Made by a program: the position numbers and the translations under genes
Notes under the pieces: model-generated
Databases searched by the model: none
Told to the model about the DNA's origin: nothing
Seen by the model: the letters and a program-made list of their open reading frames with translations, nothing else
In this document: one piece after another, positions 1 to 8,878 of the stretch
Position numbering within the stretch: position 1 is the stretch's first letter
How the letters are laid out: each line of letters starts with the position of its first letter
From: an uncultured Alphaproteobacteria bacterium
GTDB taxonomy: Bacteria; Pseudomonadota; Alphaproteobacteria; RF32; CAG-239
DNA length: 54,457 nt
Assembly (NCBI GenBank): GCA_944391715.1
Contig: CALXUP010000009.1
Location: 1 to 54,457, forward strand
Reading direction: 5' to 3'

Positions 1-66
1 AGCGAAGAAAATTTTAGCGTACAAAATAGTACGTGAATTTTCTGAGACTGCCGCAAATTGCTTTAG
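1..66. repeat. Dispersed GTAC-hairpin element, copy A (cut by window edge)
   Basis: Imperfect palindrome centred on GTAC-AAAATA-GTAC (positions 19-32), flanked by A/T-rich complementary arms, with a right end ...CTTTAG. The same organisation recurs at 30671-30774 and 52767-52870. It lies just downstream of the gatC stop codon on the minus strand. Function unknown. Confidence 0.6.
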
Positions 67-86
67 AAAACTCTCTGACGAAGTTT

Positions 87-374
87 TTACTCCACAACCT
101 TCGGCACGGCAAAATACCCATACTCTTTCAGCGGAGCATTCTGCAAAATTTCTTCCTGAATATTACCGTCGGTAACCTCATCCTTGCGCATGGTAATAAA
201 ATTCTCGTTAACCGAAGCCAAAGGCTCCACACCATCCGTGTCAACCTCGTTAAGCTCGTCGATCCAGTTCAGGATCTTGTTAAATTCTTCCTCTGTCGCG
301 GCGACTTTATCTTCCTCAATTTTCAAACGCGATAAAAACGCCACCTTTTTTACATCTTCGGCACTGATTGTCAT
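87..374 (-). CDS. gatC: Asp-tRNA(Asn)/Glu-tRNA(Gln) amidotransferase subunit C
   Basis: This 95-residue protein has the usual GatC length and pattern: an N-terminal helix (AEDVKKVAFLSRLKI), a central acidic segment with a VEPLASV-like motif, and a C-terminal PLKEYGYFAVPKVVE tail. In the GatCAB complex GatC is a small belt that stabilises GatA and GatB, which amidate misacylated Glu-tRNA(Gln) and/or Asp-tRNA(Asn). The start is the ATG at 374. It follows sppA by about 70 bases on the same strand. gatA would be expected just beyond the left window edge; a hairpin repeat occupies 1-66 in between. Confidence 0.95.
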   Translation of the reverse strand: MTISAEDVKKVAFLSRLKIEEDKVAATEEEFNKILNWIDELNEVDTDGVEPLASVNENFITMRKDEVTDGNIQEEILQNAPLKEYGYFAVPKVVE

Positions 375-446
375 TTTTATGTCCTAACATATATTATTAA
401 CCGGATAAGAATATTCAAAAACGATTCAAATTTCAATCATTTTTAT

Positions 447-2267
447 TCACATCATCACCTTCAACGGCGGCAAAACGGCATCATACTGCAAACGCTGCCA
501 AAGCTGCCATTCGTCACCAAGCATTTTTTCCAACTTGGAACGAGAATTAACCATGACCTTCGGGCTGCTCTCCAGAATCTCGTTTAATTTCTCGGCCAGC
601 GTTTTGGGCTCGGGGTAATAAATGACCTCAAATTTTTCTTTTTCTCCGATACCGGCCAGTTCTTTGGCTTTCATAATCGCATCATTAACCCCGCCGATAG
701 CGTCAACCAGCTTAAGCCGGACAGCATCTTCGCCGGTCCAGACGCGGCCACGCGCCAAAGAGTCCATTTTCTCCGGCGCAATTTTGCGTTCCTGCGCCGT
801 CTTGGCGGTAAAATCGCGATAAACCGCATCCAATGAACGGTTAAAGGCAGCTTTTTCGCTTTCGGAAAAGACTCTGCTGGTCGTCAACAAACCGGCATTT
901 TGCCCAAAATTCACCTGCCCCCAGTGCACACCAAGCTTCTGCCACAAATTCTGAAGCACGATTTTGCCGCCCAAAACGCCGATTGAACCGGTTACGGTAG
1001 AGGGCTCGGCATAAATATAATCACCGGCCAAAGAAACAAAATAGCCGCCGGACGCCGCATAATCCCCTTGTGATACTACAATCGGAAACTTTCTGTTCTG
1101 CTTCATTTTTTTAAGCGCATACCAAACTTCATTAGCGGCATTATAACTTCCACCCGGCGAATTTACCCGCAAAACCAGCGCTTTTATCCGCGGATTGTTG
1201 GCAATCCGGTCCAAATACTGTGCAATAGTCTCGGCACCGCTGACCAGTTCCTGCCGCACGGGATTATAGATGCTTTTTCCGGTATCAATCGTCCCTTCGA
1301 TAACCAGAAAGGCCACGGCCGGCATATCTTTCTTTTCCGGTTTCAGTTGGGCCAGATAATCATAAACGCTCACAATCTCAGCGCCTTTATAACGCGCGGT
1401 AATTTCCTGAATCATATCCGGCCGGTATGCAGTAAAATCCACCAGTCCGGCCGCTATTCCGTCATCTGAACGGATTGGCGCACGGTTAACCAGTTTCATC
1501 AAATCTTCCGGCTTAATTTTTCGGTCTGCACTGATTTCACCGAAAATCCGCTGAAAAATGGAATTTCCGAGTTTGAGCGTCTCTTCCAGATGTTCTTTTG
1601 AGAATTTGTTAGAGATAAGCGGCGCTACCGCGTTTTTATATTCATACCGGGTATAAAACTCCGGCGTAATGCCTGCTTTGTCCAACAAATCCTTTACAAA
1701 CGGCATTTCAATACTGATACCGGTCAATCCGATATCGGTATCCGGCTGCATCCAAATCTCGTCAAAAGCGGAAGCCAGATAATATTCCGAAGTCCCGCCG
1801 CCGAAATCCCCCATGCCGGGAGCATAAATATATGCCTTTTTTCCGCCGGCGCGGATTGTTTTGATAACGTTGCGCAGTTCCTGTATCTGAGCCAGTCCGA
1901 GGCCGGAATTACTGACTTCGGCCACAACCGCTTTAATGCGCGGATCGCCGGCCGCCGCACCCAAAGCCCTTAACAAATCAAAATAACTAACGCTGGGAAC
2001 TTCGGTAATATCGGAAATAAGCGTATCTTCCCTGATTTCCGAAACGGCATCGTCAAAATTCACAAACAACACCGCCTGCTGCGGCACGGCTTGAACCGGC
2101 ACCGCCTCTTTACGCAGCAGTCCGATAGCCACGACCAGCAACAAAACAAACAAAATACCTAAAATGGCAAAAGCATAAGTAACAGATTTCATCAGCAAAT
2201 TCAGGCTCAAAAGCCGTCGCCGGCTTTTTCCTGCCATTTTCGGAAAAGGTTCGGTCATCTGTGTCAT
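447..2267 (-). CDS. sppA: Signal peptide peptidase SppA, 67K (long) type
   Basis: Membrane-bound serine protease that degrades cleaved signal peptides. The 606-residue length fits the tandem-domain SppA of Gram-negative bacteria. An N-terminal transmembrane helix spans about residues 30-52 (LGILFVLLLVVAIGLL). Lys211 (in YEYKNAV) in the first S49 domain and Ser406 (in YAASGGYF) in the second match the Lys/Ser dyad known in E. coli SppA. A SPGGS motif lies near residue 372. Two intrinsic terminators separate it from fabI upstream, so it probably has its own promoter; gatC follows. Confidence 0.96.
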   Translation of the reverse strand: MTQMTEPFPKMAGKSRRRLLSLNLLMKSVTYAFAILGILFVLLLVVAIGLLRKEAVPVQAVPQQAVLFVNFDDAVSEIREDTLISDITEVPSVSYFDLLRALGAAAGDPRIKAVVAEVSNSGLGLAQIQELRNVIKTIRAGGKKAYIYAPGMGDFGGGTSEYYLASAFDEIWMQPDTDIGLTGISIEMPFVKDLLDKAGITPEFYTRYEYKNAVAPLISNKFSKEHLEETLKLGNSIFQRIFGEISADRKIKPEDLMKLVNRAPIRSDDGIAAGLVDFTAYRPDMIQEITARYKGAEIVSVYDYLAQLKPEKKDMPAVAFLVIEGTIDTGKSIYNPVRQELVSGAETIAQYLDRIANNPRIKALVLRVNSPGGSYNAANEVWYALKKMKQNRKFPIVVSQGDYAASGGYFVSLAGDYIYAEPSTVTGSIGVLGGKIVLQNLWQKLGVHWGQVNFGQNAGLLTTSRVFSESEKAAFNRSLDAVYRDFTAKTAQERKIAPEKMDSLARGRVWTGEDAVRLKLVDAIGGVNDAIMKAKELAGIGEKEKFEVIYYPEPKTLAEKLNEILESSPKVMVNSRSKLEKMLGDEWQLWQRLQYDAVLPPLKVMM

Positions 2268-2350
2268 CTTATGCTCCGTAAAATTAAAGAAACAACAAGA
2301 TTACTATAGCTTTTTCCCTCCCCGACTCAAGCCTTATTTCGTTTCATAAA

Positions 2351-2387
2351 CAAAAAAACGGGTTCTGAAAAATTTTTCAAAACCCGT
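2351..2387 (-). terminator. Intrinsic terminator, second of tandem pair after fabI
   Basis: Read on the minus strand, ACGGGTT pairs with AACCCGT around a self-complementary TGAAAAATTTTTCA centre, followed by a run of seven T. It is placed between fabI and sppA. Confidence 0.8.
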
Positions 2388-2402
2388 CGATACGACAATA
2401 AC

Positions 2403-2436
2403 AAAAAAATGCCTCCACATAAATTATGGAGGCATT
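2403..2436 (-). terminator. Intrinsic terminator after fabI
   Basis: On the minus strand AATGCCTCCA pairs with TGGAGGCATT, followed by seven T. It begins 17 bases after the fabI stop codon. Confidence 0.88.
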
Positions 2437-2452
2437 AAGTTAGCCCAAAATA

Positions 2453-3280
2453 CTACTCTGAAAGCATTCTGCCGGTTTCAACTGCCTTATCCAAATTCAG
2501 CATACCTTGAATATGATATCCGCAGTCAACGTGCAAAACCTCACCGGTAACACCGGTACCGCAGGCAGAAAGCAGACCGAGGGCAGCCATACCGACCTCT
2601 TCCTGCGTTACATTGCGGCGCAGCGGAGCATTCAGCTCATTCCAATGCAGAATTTTTCTAAAATCGCCGATTCCGGAAGCAGCCAAAGTTTTAATCGGGC
2701 CGGCGGAAATTGCGTTAACGCGCACGCCTTGTGCCCCCATATCAGAAGCGGCATAACGGACGGAAGCTTCCAAAGCGGCTTTGGCAACCCCCATAATATT
2801 ATAGTTCGGCAAAACTCTCTCACCGCCGAGATAAGTCAAAGTCAAAATCGCACCGCCTTCATTCATAATCGGAGAGGCGCAACGGCAGGTTTCCAGGAAA
2901 GAATAGCAGGAAATATGCATCGTTGTGGTAAAGTTGGCCAGAGTCGTATCAATCGTACGGCCTTTCAGCTCGTTTTTGTCAGAAAAGGCAATCGCGTGAA
3001 CAACAAAGTCAATTTTGCCCCATTTTTCACCCAGCTCTTTGAAGCAGGCTTCCACGCTGGCACTGTCAGAAACATCGCATTTCAACAGCAGCGTATCGCC
3101 GCCGAGCTGCTCGGCCAGCGGAAGAACTCTTTTTTCCAAGACTTCGTTCTGATAAGAGATTGCAATCTGCGCGCCTTGGGAATGCAACGCCTGAACAATA
3201 CCCCAGGCAATGGACTTGTCATTAGCCAAACCCATAATCAGACCTTTTTTGCCAGCCATCAAAGGTGTAGTAGATGTCAT
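2453..3280 (-). CDS. fabI: Enoyl-[acyl-carrier-protein] reductase (NADH), FabI
   Basis: Catalyses the last reductive step of each fatty-acid elongation cycle. At 275 residues it matches FabI. The N-terminal GLANDKSIAWGI cofactor motif is present, and Tyr150, Tyr160 and Lys167 sit in the FabI arrangement (TYLGGERVLPNYN then GVAK). Starts at the ATG at 3280, with an AGGAAAAC-like Shine-Dalgarno upstream. It diverges from the YihY-type gene at 3390, so both promoters must fit in the 109-base A/T-rich gap. Two tandem terminators follow. FabI is the target of triclosan and isoniazid-type inhibitors in other bacteria. Confidence 0.97.
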   Translation of the reverse strand: MTSTTPLMAGKKGLIMGLANDKSIAWGIVQALHSQGAQIAISYQNEVLEKRVLPLAEQLGGDTLLLKCDVSDSASVEACFKELGEKWGKIDFVVHAIAFSDKNELKGRTIDTTLANFTTTMHISCYSFLETCRCASPIMNEGGAILTLTYLGGERVLPNYNIMGVAKAALEASVRYAASDMGAQGVRVNAISAGPIKTLAASGIGDFRKILHWNELNAPLRRNVTQEEVGMAALGLLSACGTGVTGEVLHVDCGYHIQGMLNLDKAVETGRMLSE

Positions 3281-3389
3281 AATGTTTTCCTCTGCATATT
3301 GGTTAAAAAAATTAATGTATTGAAATTAATTACGTTATCTAATATAAAATTTAATGATTATTGTAAACAACTTTTTTCTCGGGTGTTGA

Positions 3390-4274
3390 ATGAAATCGCA
3401 AAATATGGCTCAAACATTGAATCTCCGCATAAAAAAATCATGGGATGAAATAGTCCGTTTCTCAAAATTTCTGGCCGTCCGCGCCAAAAATGACACAATT
3501 TTAAGAGTATCATCATCACTGAGCTATACATCACTGATTGCTCTCGTTCCGCTGTTGTCAATCGCACTTGCCATTTTTTCGGCATTTCCGGTTTTCAGCG
3601 ACATTCGCAACCAGCTGCAGGAGCTACTGATCCAAAATTTTGTTCCGTCGGCCGGACAGGAAATCAGCGCTTATTTAAATCAGTTCGTCAACGCCACCGG
3701 AAAACTCACGACCATCGGCGTCGTCGGACTTGCATTAACGGCCATTTTGCTGCTCTCCACCATTGAAAACAGCTTCAACTTTATTTTCAAAGTCCGTCAG
3801 CCCCGCCGTATTGCCACCAAAATCACGCTGTATTGGACAGTCATCACGCTCGGGCCGCTGCTCTTAGGCGCCGCTTTTTCCCTGCGCGGATACATTTATG
3901 CCCTAAATCAGCTTCCGGGAGCAGAAAACCTGTCCTTTTTCGGCAAACTCATTCCCGCAGGCATCACTTTTGTGATTCTGATTATGATTTACACGCTGGT
4001 TCCCAACCGCAAGGTCAAAATCGCCCATGCCGCGGCCGGTTCCGTCATTGCCCTGATTTTGTTTTGGATTCTGCGCAAAATTTTTGCCTTTGCCGTCATC
4101 GGCAGCGGAACGTATAAAACGCTGTACGGAGCAATGGCCGCCCTGCCCATTTTTCTGGTATGGATGTATCTGGCCTGGGGCGTTGTCATCTTCGGCGCAG
4201 TCTTTACGGCAGCCTTGGGAGAGTACCGTCAGGAACCTTCCGAAAAATCGAACAAAGCAGAAACAAAAAAATAG
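3390..4274 (+). CDS. YihY/BrkB family inner-membrane protein
   Basis: A 294-residue polytopic membrane protein of the YihY/BrkB family (once misnamed RNase BN). Visible features are a cytoplasmic N-terminus, a SYTSLIALVPLLSIALAIF first helix typical of the family, several further hydrophobic helices, and the conserved LVPNRKVK and GTYKTLYGAMAALPIFLVWMY-type segments near the C-terminus. The substrate is not established for the family. It stands upstream of recA with an 84-base gap and no terminator that I can see, so co-transcription with recA is possible. Confidence 0.9.
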   Translation: MKSQNMAQTLNLRIKKSWDEIVRFSKFLAVRAKNDTILRVSSSLSYTSLIALVPLLSIALAIFSAFPVFSDIRNQLQELLIQNFVPSAGQEISAYLNQFVNATGKLTTIGVVGLALTAILLLSTIENSFNFIFKVRQPRRIATKITLYWTVITLGPLLLGAAFSLRGYIYALNQLPGAENLSFFGKLIPAGITFVILIMIYTLVPNRKVKIAHAAAGSVIALILFWILRKIFAFAVIGSGTYKTLYGAMAALPIFLVWMYLAWGVVIFGAVFTAALGEYRQEPSEKSNKAETKK

Positions 4275-4358
4275 GGATAACTTTTTTGCATCATTGTAAT
4301 TTCATCTCCGATCTGCTTAAATAACGGCAGAAAGAAACTACTTTTAAGGAAGAAAAAT

Positions 4359-5384
4359 ATGGATAAAGATAAAGCTCTGGACGCGGCGCTGAGCCAGATT
4401 GAAAAAGCTTTCGGCAAAGGCTCGATTATGAGACTCGGACAAAACAATTCCGTTGCCGATATTGAAGCAATTTCCACCGGTTCCATCGGCATAGACATTG
4501 CCCTTGGTATCGGCGGTATGCCCCGCGGCCGCATTGTAGAAATCTATGGCCCGGAAAGCTCCGGTAAAACAACCCTGGCCTTGAGCGTCATCGCCCAGGC
4601 TCAGAAAAAAGGCGGCACCTGCGCTTTTATTGATGCCGAACACGCTCTTGACCCGGCTTATGCCAAAAAAATCGGCGTAGATTTGGAAAACCTGCTGATT
4701 TCGCAGCCGGATGCCGGTGAGCAGGCTCTGGAAATCACCGATACATTGGTTCGTTCCGGCGCTATTGACGTATTGGTTGTCGACTCCGTTGCCGCCCTGG
4801 TTCCAAAAGCCGAACTGGAAGGCGAAATGGGAGACCAGCATATGGGGTTGCACGCACGTTTGATGAGCCAGGCGCTGCGCAAACTGACGGCAACCGTTTC
4901 CCGCTCCAATACATTGGTCATTTTCATCAACCAGATTCGTATGAAAATCGGCGTTATGTTCGGCAGCCCAGAAACCACCACCGGCGGTAATGCGCTGAAG
5001 TTTTATGCTTCCGTCCGTATTGACATTCGCAGCATCGGCAAAATCAAAGACAAAGAAGACATCATCGGCACTCAGACCCGGGTCAAAATCGTCAAGAACA
5101 AAGTTGCCCCACCGTTCAAAACCGTTGATTTTGACATTATGTACGGTGAAGGCATTTCCAAAACCGGCGAGCTGATTGACCTCGGAATGAAAGCCGGATT
5201 GGTTGAAAAAGCCGGCGCCTGGTTCTCTTATAAAGGCGAAAAACTCGGACAAGGCCGTGAGAATGCCAAAATATTCTTAAAAGAGCATCCTGATGTTGCT
5301 CAGGAAATTGAGAACAAAATCAGGGCCGATGCCGGACATATCACAACCGAACTAACCGGCGAAGATATGCCTGAAGAAGAATAA
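4359..5384 (+). CDS. recA: Recombinase RecA
   Basis: DNA strand-exchange ATPase for homologous recombination and the LexA co-protease. It is 341 residues long, with Walker [10 protein letters not shown] at 64-72, a Walker-B-like [10 protein letters not shown] segment, the QALRKLT and [15 protein letters not shown]1/L2-region motifs, and an acidic C-terminal tail (EDMPEEE). The start ATG at 4359 follows an AAGGAAG ribosome-binding site. I looked for the alphaproteobacterial SOS box GTTC-N7-GTTC in the 84 bases upstream and found none. A strong terminator follows at 5398-5432. Confidence 0.99.
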   Translation: MDKDKALDAALSQIEKAFGKGSIMRLGQNNSVADIEAISTGSIGIDIALGIGGMPRGRIVEIYGPESSGKTTLALSVIAQAQKKGGTCAFIDAEHALDPAYAKKIGVDLENLLISQPDAGEQALEITDTLVRSGAIDVLVVDSVAALVPKAELEGEMGDQHMGLHARLMSQALRKLTATVSRSNTLVIFINQIRMKIGVMFGSPETTTGGNALKFYASVRIDIRSIGKIKDKEDIIGTQTRVKIVKNKVAPPFKTVDFDIMYGEGISKTGELIDLGMKAGLVEKAGAWFSYKGEKLGQGRENAKIFLKEHPDVAQEIENKIRADAGHITTELTGEDMPEEE

Positions 5385-5397
5385 AACCGCATTTGTC

Positions 5398-5432
5398 GCT
5401 CCCGTCGGAACATCACGGCGGGAGCTTTTTTT
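5398..5432 (+). terminator. Intrinsic terminator after recA
   Basis: GCTCCCGTC pairs with GGCGGGAGC (one G-T pair) followed by seven T, 14 bases after the recA stop. Confidence 0.9.
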
Positions 5433-5447
5433 ACAAGGCAAAAAAAT

Positions 5448-6536
5448 ATGAAACAAACAACCTCCAAAATAGATACCCTCGCCCGCAGCATCGGACTTTA
5501 TATTGCATTTTTCTGCATCGGTCTGGGGCTGATTTCCGTCATTTCTTCCAACTGGCAGGATATTTCGGAATTTGCCAAATTAACGGCCGCCGCAATCATC
5601 TTGGCTGTCACCGCTGCCGGCATCTTCATTTCCCGCCAAAAAGAAAAAAGAACTCTGTCCGAAGCACTGATTATATTTGATGCCGCCTTCATTATGGCCT
5701 CAATCGGCTTGCTGATTCAGATCTACCACCTGCAGTTTCCGGCATATCAATACACTTTTGTCTGGTGCCTACTGACCGTTCCGCTGCTCATTATCAGTCA
5801 GAAAAGCATCATTGCCTTTGTCTGGATTCCGATACTGGCCTTTTCCGTCGGTTATTACCTGGCTCTTATGCCGTGGCTGCAAAAATTGTTCATTTATTTA
5901 AGCGTCGCACCGGTTCTCTGGACTGCCGGCATAAATATTTTATGGATTGCGGCTCTTTTGCTTTTGCAAAAATTCCTCTCGCCCAAACTGCCGGCTTTTG
6001 TAAAAGCTTTCAAATTCTGGACAATTTTTAACCTGGCTGCCAGCATTGTTCAAATTGACCTGTTAAACGACTTCAATTTGATGTACGAACTCACAACCCG
6101 CACCCTGCATTCAGATTTAAATATAACCGCCGCCTGTATAGTATCAGGCATCATCTTCCTCATTCTGTGTGGCATATGTTTCTGGCTCAAATCCGGATAC
6201 CTTTATGCCGTCATCATCGGCCTGACCTATCTGTATGCACTGTCTGCGCCGCTCCTCCACCCGTTGTCCGGCAGCCTCCCCGGCTTTATCTTCAGCTTGA
6301 CCGTTCTGCTGGCCTTGGGAATCTATGGATACAAAAAGAAAAAAACGCGCATAATCAATACCGCAGCCATTTTGGCGGCAATCCGCATATTCATTGGCTA
6401 CATTCAGGTATTCGGCAGCCTGCTGACAACCGGCATCGGATTAATCGTTTCCGGATTACTGATTTTACTATTTATTTATGGGCTGCGCTTTATCAAACAT
6501 CAAACCCAGATTATCGGAGGCAAAAATGAAAAATAA
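5448..6536 (+). CDS. DUF2157-type multi-pass membrane protein
   Basis: The 362 residues contain about ten hydrophobic segments with short loops. The beginning (KIDTLARSIGLYIAFFCIGLGLISVISSNW) resembles the DUF2157 predicted-membrane-protein family, which often sits next to GDYXXLXY-domain proteins, as here. No catalytic motif is visible and the family has no assigned function. The start ATG at 5448 follows an AAGG site just after the recA terminator. The stop codon overlaps the next gene by 11 bases, so the two are translationally coupled. Confidence 0.75.
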   Translation: MKQTTSKIDTLARSIGLYIAFFCIGLGLISVISSNWQDISEFAKLTAAAIILAVTAAGIFISRQKEKRTLSEALIIFDAAFIMASIGLLIQIYHLQFPAYQYTFVWCLLTVPLLIISQKSIIAFVWIPILAFSVGYYLALMPWLQKLFIYLSVAPVLWTAGINILWIAALLLLQKFLSPKLPAFVKAFKFWTIFNLAASIVQIDLLNDFNLMYELTTRTLHSDLNITAACIVSGIIFLILCGICFWLKSGYLYAVIIGLTYLYALSAPLLHPLSGSLPGFIFSLTVLLALGIYGYKKKKTRIINTAAILAAIRIFIGYIQVFGSLLTTGIGLIVSGLLILLFIYGLRFIKHQTQIIGGKNEK

Positions 6537-6930
6537 ACTATACTTAGCCGGACTTTTCCTGCCCCTGCTCTGCTTTTTGGCTGCCGTCGGAATTTATGAA
6601 TACCGGCAAACCCGGGCTTACGAAATTGCCGTTCCGGTCTCGGGCTATGACCCGCGCAGCCTGATTGCCGGCCATTATATTTTATTAACGGTCGACGAAA
6701 GCCGGATAAACTGCGCACAATTCCCGGATAACCGCTGCCCGCCCGCAGGCTTTTTTGAAAAAAGCTACAAATATTTCACCCCGGAAGGAGATGCCCGCCC
6801 GCTGGAAAATTTAATCCGCAAACCGGGAAATATAACCGAACTGCTGTTCACGGTTCGTCCAAACCAGCCGCCGCAAATTAAAAATTTGCTGATTAACGGC
6901 CAAAACTGGAAAGCCGCACCGCAAAATTAA
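6526..6930 (+). CDS. GDYXXLXY-domain membrane-anchored protein
   Basis: A 134-residue protein with one N-terminal membrane helix (LYLAGLFLPLLCFLAAVGIY) and an extracytoplasmic domain carrying DPRSLIAGHYILLTV. This matches the GDYXXLXY motif with His in place of Asp. I chose the ATG at 6526 over the earlier in-frame ATG at 6478 because GGAGG at 6516-6520 sits directly before it. The gene overlaps the upstream DUF2157 gene, and this pairing is typical of the family. Function is unknown; the pair probably forms one membrane complex. Confidence 0.78.
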   Translation: MKNKLYLAGLFLPLLCFLAAVGIYEYRQTRAYEIAVPVSGYDPRSLIAGHYILLTVDESRINCAQFPDNRCPPAGFFEKSYKYFTPEGDARPLENLIRKPGNITELLFTVRPNQPPQIKNLLINGQNWKAAPQN

Positions 6931-6949
6931 CGGCAAAATTCCCTGCCCG

Positions 6950-6983
6950 CTCTGCCCGCGACACTGCCGGCAGAGTTTTTTTT
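6950..6983 (+). terminator. Intrinsic terminator after the GDYXXLXY gene
   Basis: CTCTGCC pairs with GGCAGAG around a 12-base loop and is followed by eight T. It separates this operon from convergent mutL. Confidence 0.85.
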
Positions 6984-7003
6984 ACGCCAAGGCTCCAAAA
7001 TAT

Positions 7004-8857
7004 TTACCGGTGAAAAAGTTTCTCAAAATCAGAAATTTTCAGCTCAATATATGTCGGGCGCCCGTGATTGCACTGGCCGGAATGCGGCGTCCGCTCCATA
7101 TCGCGCAAAAGGCGGTTCATCTCGTCAATATTCAGACGCCTCCCGGCCCGGACAGACCCGTGGCAGGCCATCGTCGCACAGACCAAATGCAGTTTTTCGG
7201 TCAATTCAAACCCTTTGCCCCACTCCGCCATTTCCTCGGCAATATCCTGAATCAGAGATTTAACATCACAATCCCCGAGCAAAGCCGGAATTTCCCGCAC
7301 AATTACCGCCGACGGCCCGAATTCCTCAACCTGCAGCCCAAGCTTTGCCAATTCCTCGGCATTTTCCAGAATCCGCACTTTATCGCTCGGTTTCAGATCA
7401 ATCACCTCAGGAATCAGCAGCATTTGCGAAGCAACTTTTCCACGCGCCAGATTATCTTTCATTTTTTCCATTACAATCCGCTCATGCGCGGCATGCTGGT
7501 CAACAATAATAATACTGTCTTCCGTCTGAGAAATAATATATGTGTCATGAAACTGCGCCTTAGCCAGTCCCAGCGGCCCGACTTCTTCCGATTGGATTTG
7601 AGCCACCGGAATGCTTTCTTCCGTCCGGACGGAAAATTTATGCTCCAGTTCCGGTAAAACCGCCTGACGCGAACCGCCGGAAGAACGGCTGTATCCCTGA
7701 AAAGCAAAACCGCCGTGCGGCCGCAAAGGCTTGGACTGAAAAGCAAACGACGTTTCTTCTAAGGTCGCGGTTTCCGGCAGTTTTACCCCGTTCATGTCAA
7801 ATTCGGGAATCTGATCCTGCACAAAAGCGGAAACATCCATAACGTTTGATGCCCGCTGCCCGGCCTGATTCAAGGCATTGCGGATAGCACTGACCAACAG
7901 CCCGCGCACCAGGGCATTGTCATAAAAACGCACTTCGGCTTTTGCCGGATGCACATTCACATCAACATATGCCGGATCTATGTCAAAATACAAAGCACAC
8001 ATCGGATAACGGTTGCGTTCCAACACATCTTGATAAGCCCCTTTGATGGCACCTAAAAGCAGCTTGTCGCGCACCGGGCGGTTGTTAACAAACAAATACT
8101 GTGACAATGAATTTGCCTTATTCAGCGTCGGCAGACTGGCAAATCCCGATATGCGCAAATTCTCACGTTGGGCATCAATCAAAAAAGAATTTTCCTCAAA
8201 CTCCCGGCCCATAACCTCGGACAACCGTTTCAGCCTGGCATCAAAAAGTTCTCCCTGCTGAGCATTCAACGCTATTTTTTTACCTTTTTCATCATTAAGA
8301 TAAAAAGAAATCTTCGGATTGGCCAACGCAATTCTGTTCATTATATCCACGCATTGCCCGGTCTCGGACGCTGCCGTTTTTAAGAATTTCAACCGCGCCG
8401 GCGTGGCATAAAACAAATCGCGTACTTCAATCCGCGTTCCTTTGCTCAATGCGGCCGGCATAACCTCTGACTTTTCACCGCCGTTTACCTCAATTTTCCA
8501 GGCATTTTCCGCTCCCGGCACCCGGGAAGTGATAGACAGTCTGGCAACGGAAGAAATTGAAGGTAATGCTTCACCTCTAAAGCCTAAAAAATTGATATTA
8601 AACAAATTATCGTCCGGAAGCTTTGAGGTCGCATGCCGCTCGACAGCAATCGGCAGTTCGTCTTTTGACATACCTTTACCGTTATCGGCCACAATCATCA
8701 GACTCTTTCCGCCGTCTGCCAAAGTGACCTCAATCGAAGTCGCCCCGGCATCAATTGAATTCTCTACCAGTTCTTTCAAAACCGACGCAGGCCGTTCCAC
8801 CACTTCTCCGGCGGCAATCTGGTTTACCAAGTTGTTAGGCAGTATGCGTATTGTCAA
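7004..8857 (-). CDS. mutL: DNA mismatch repair protein MutL
   Basis: GHKL ATPase that couples MutS mismatch recognition to strand incision. It is 617 residues long. The N-terminal ATP site shows ENSIDAGAT, DNGKGM and GFRGEAL. The C-terminal part contains DQHAAHERIVME, which fits the metal-binding endonuclease motif DQHA(X)2E(X)4E, so this MutL probably nicks DNA itself as in bacteria lacking MutH. It is the last gene of a minus-strand run after pgi (21-base gap), convergent with the plus-strand operon ending at 6930. Confidence 0.98.
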   Translation of the reverse strand: MTIRILPNNLVNQIAAGEVVERPASVLKELVENSIDAGATSIEVTLADGGKSLMIVADNGKGMSKDELPIAVERHATSKLPDDNLFNINFLGFRGEALPSISSVARLSITSRVPGAENAWKIEVNGGEKSEVMPAALSKGTRIEVRDLFYATPARLKFLKTAASETGQCVDIMNRIALANPKISFYLNDEKGKKIALNAQQGELFDARLKRLSEVMGREFEENSFLIDAQRENLRISGFASLPTLNKANSLSQYLFVNNRPVRDKLLLGAIKGAYQDVLERNRYPMCALYFDIDPAYVDVNVHPAKAEVRFYDNALVRGLLVSAIRNALNQAGQRASNVMDVSAFVQDQIPEFDMNGVKLPETATLEETSFAFQSKPLRPHGGFAFQGYSRSSGGSRQAVLPELEHKFSVRTEESIPVAQIQSEEVGPLGLAKAQFHDTYIISQTEDSIIIVDQHAAHERIVMEKMKDNLARGKVASQMLLIPEVIDLKPSDKVRILENAEELAKLGLQVEEFGPSAVIVREIPALLGDCDVKSLIQDIAEEMAEWGKGFELTEKLHLVCATMACHGSVRAGRRLNIDEMNRLLRDMERTPHSGQCNHGRPTYIELKISDFEKLFHR

Positions 8858-8878
8858 ATTCCTATACTTTTCAACAGG

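Noticed and set aside
2507-3448. 313-codon frame opposite fabI
   Set aside because: Antisense shadow of fabI; no family pattern, while fabI is certain.
4275-4358. LexA (SOS) box before recA
   Set aside because: No GTTC-N7-GTTC or close variant found in the gap.
4344-5252. 302-codon frame opposite recA
   Set aside because: Antisense shadow of recA with no independent start signal.
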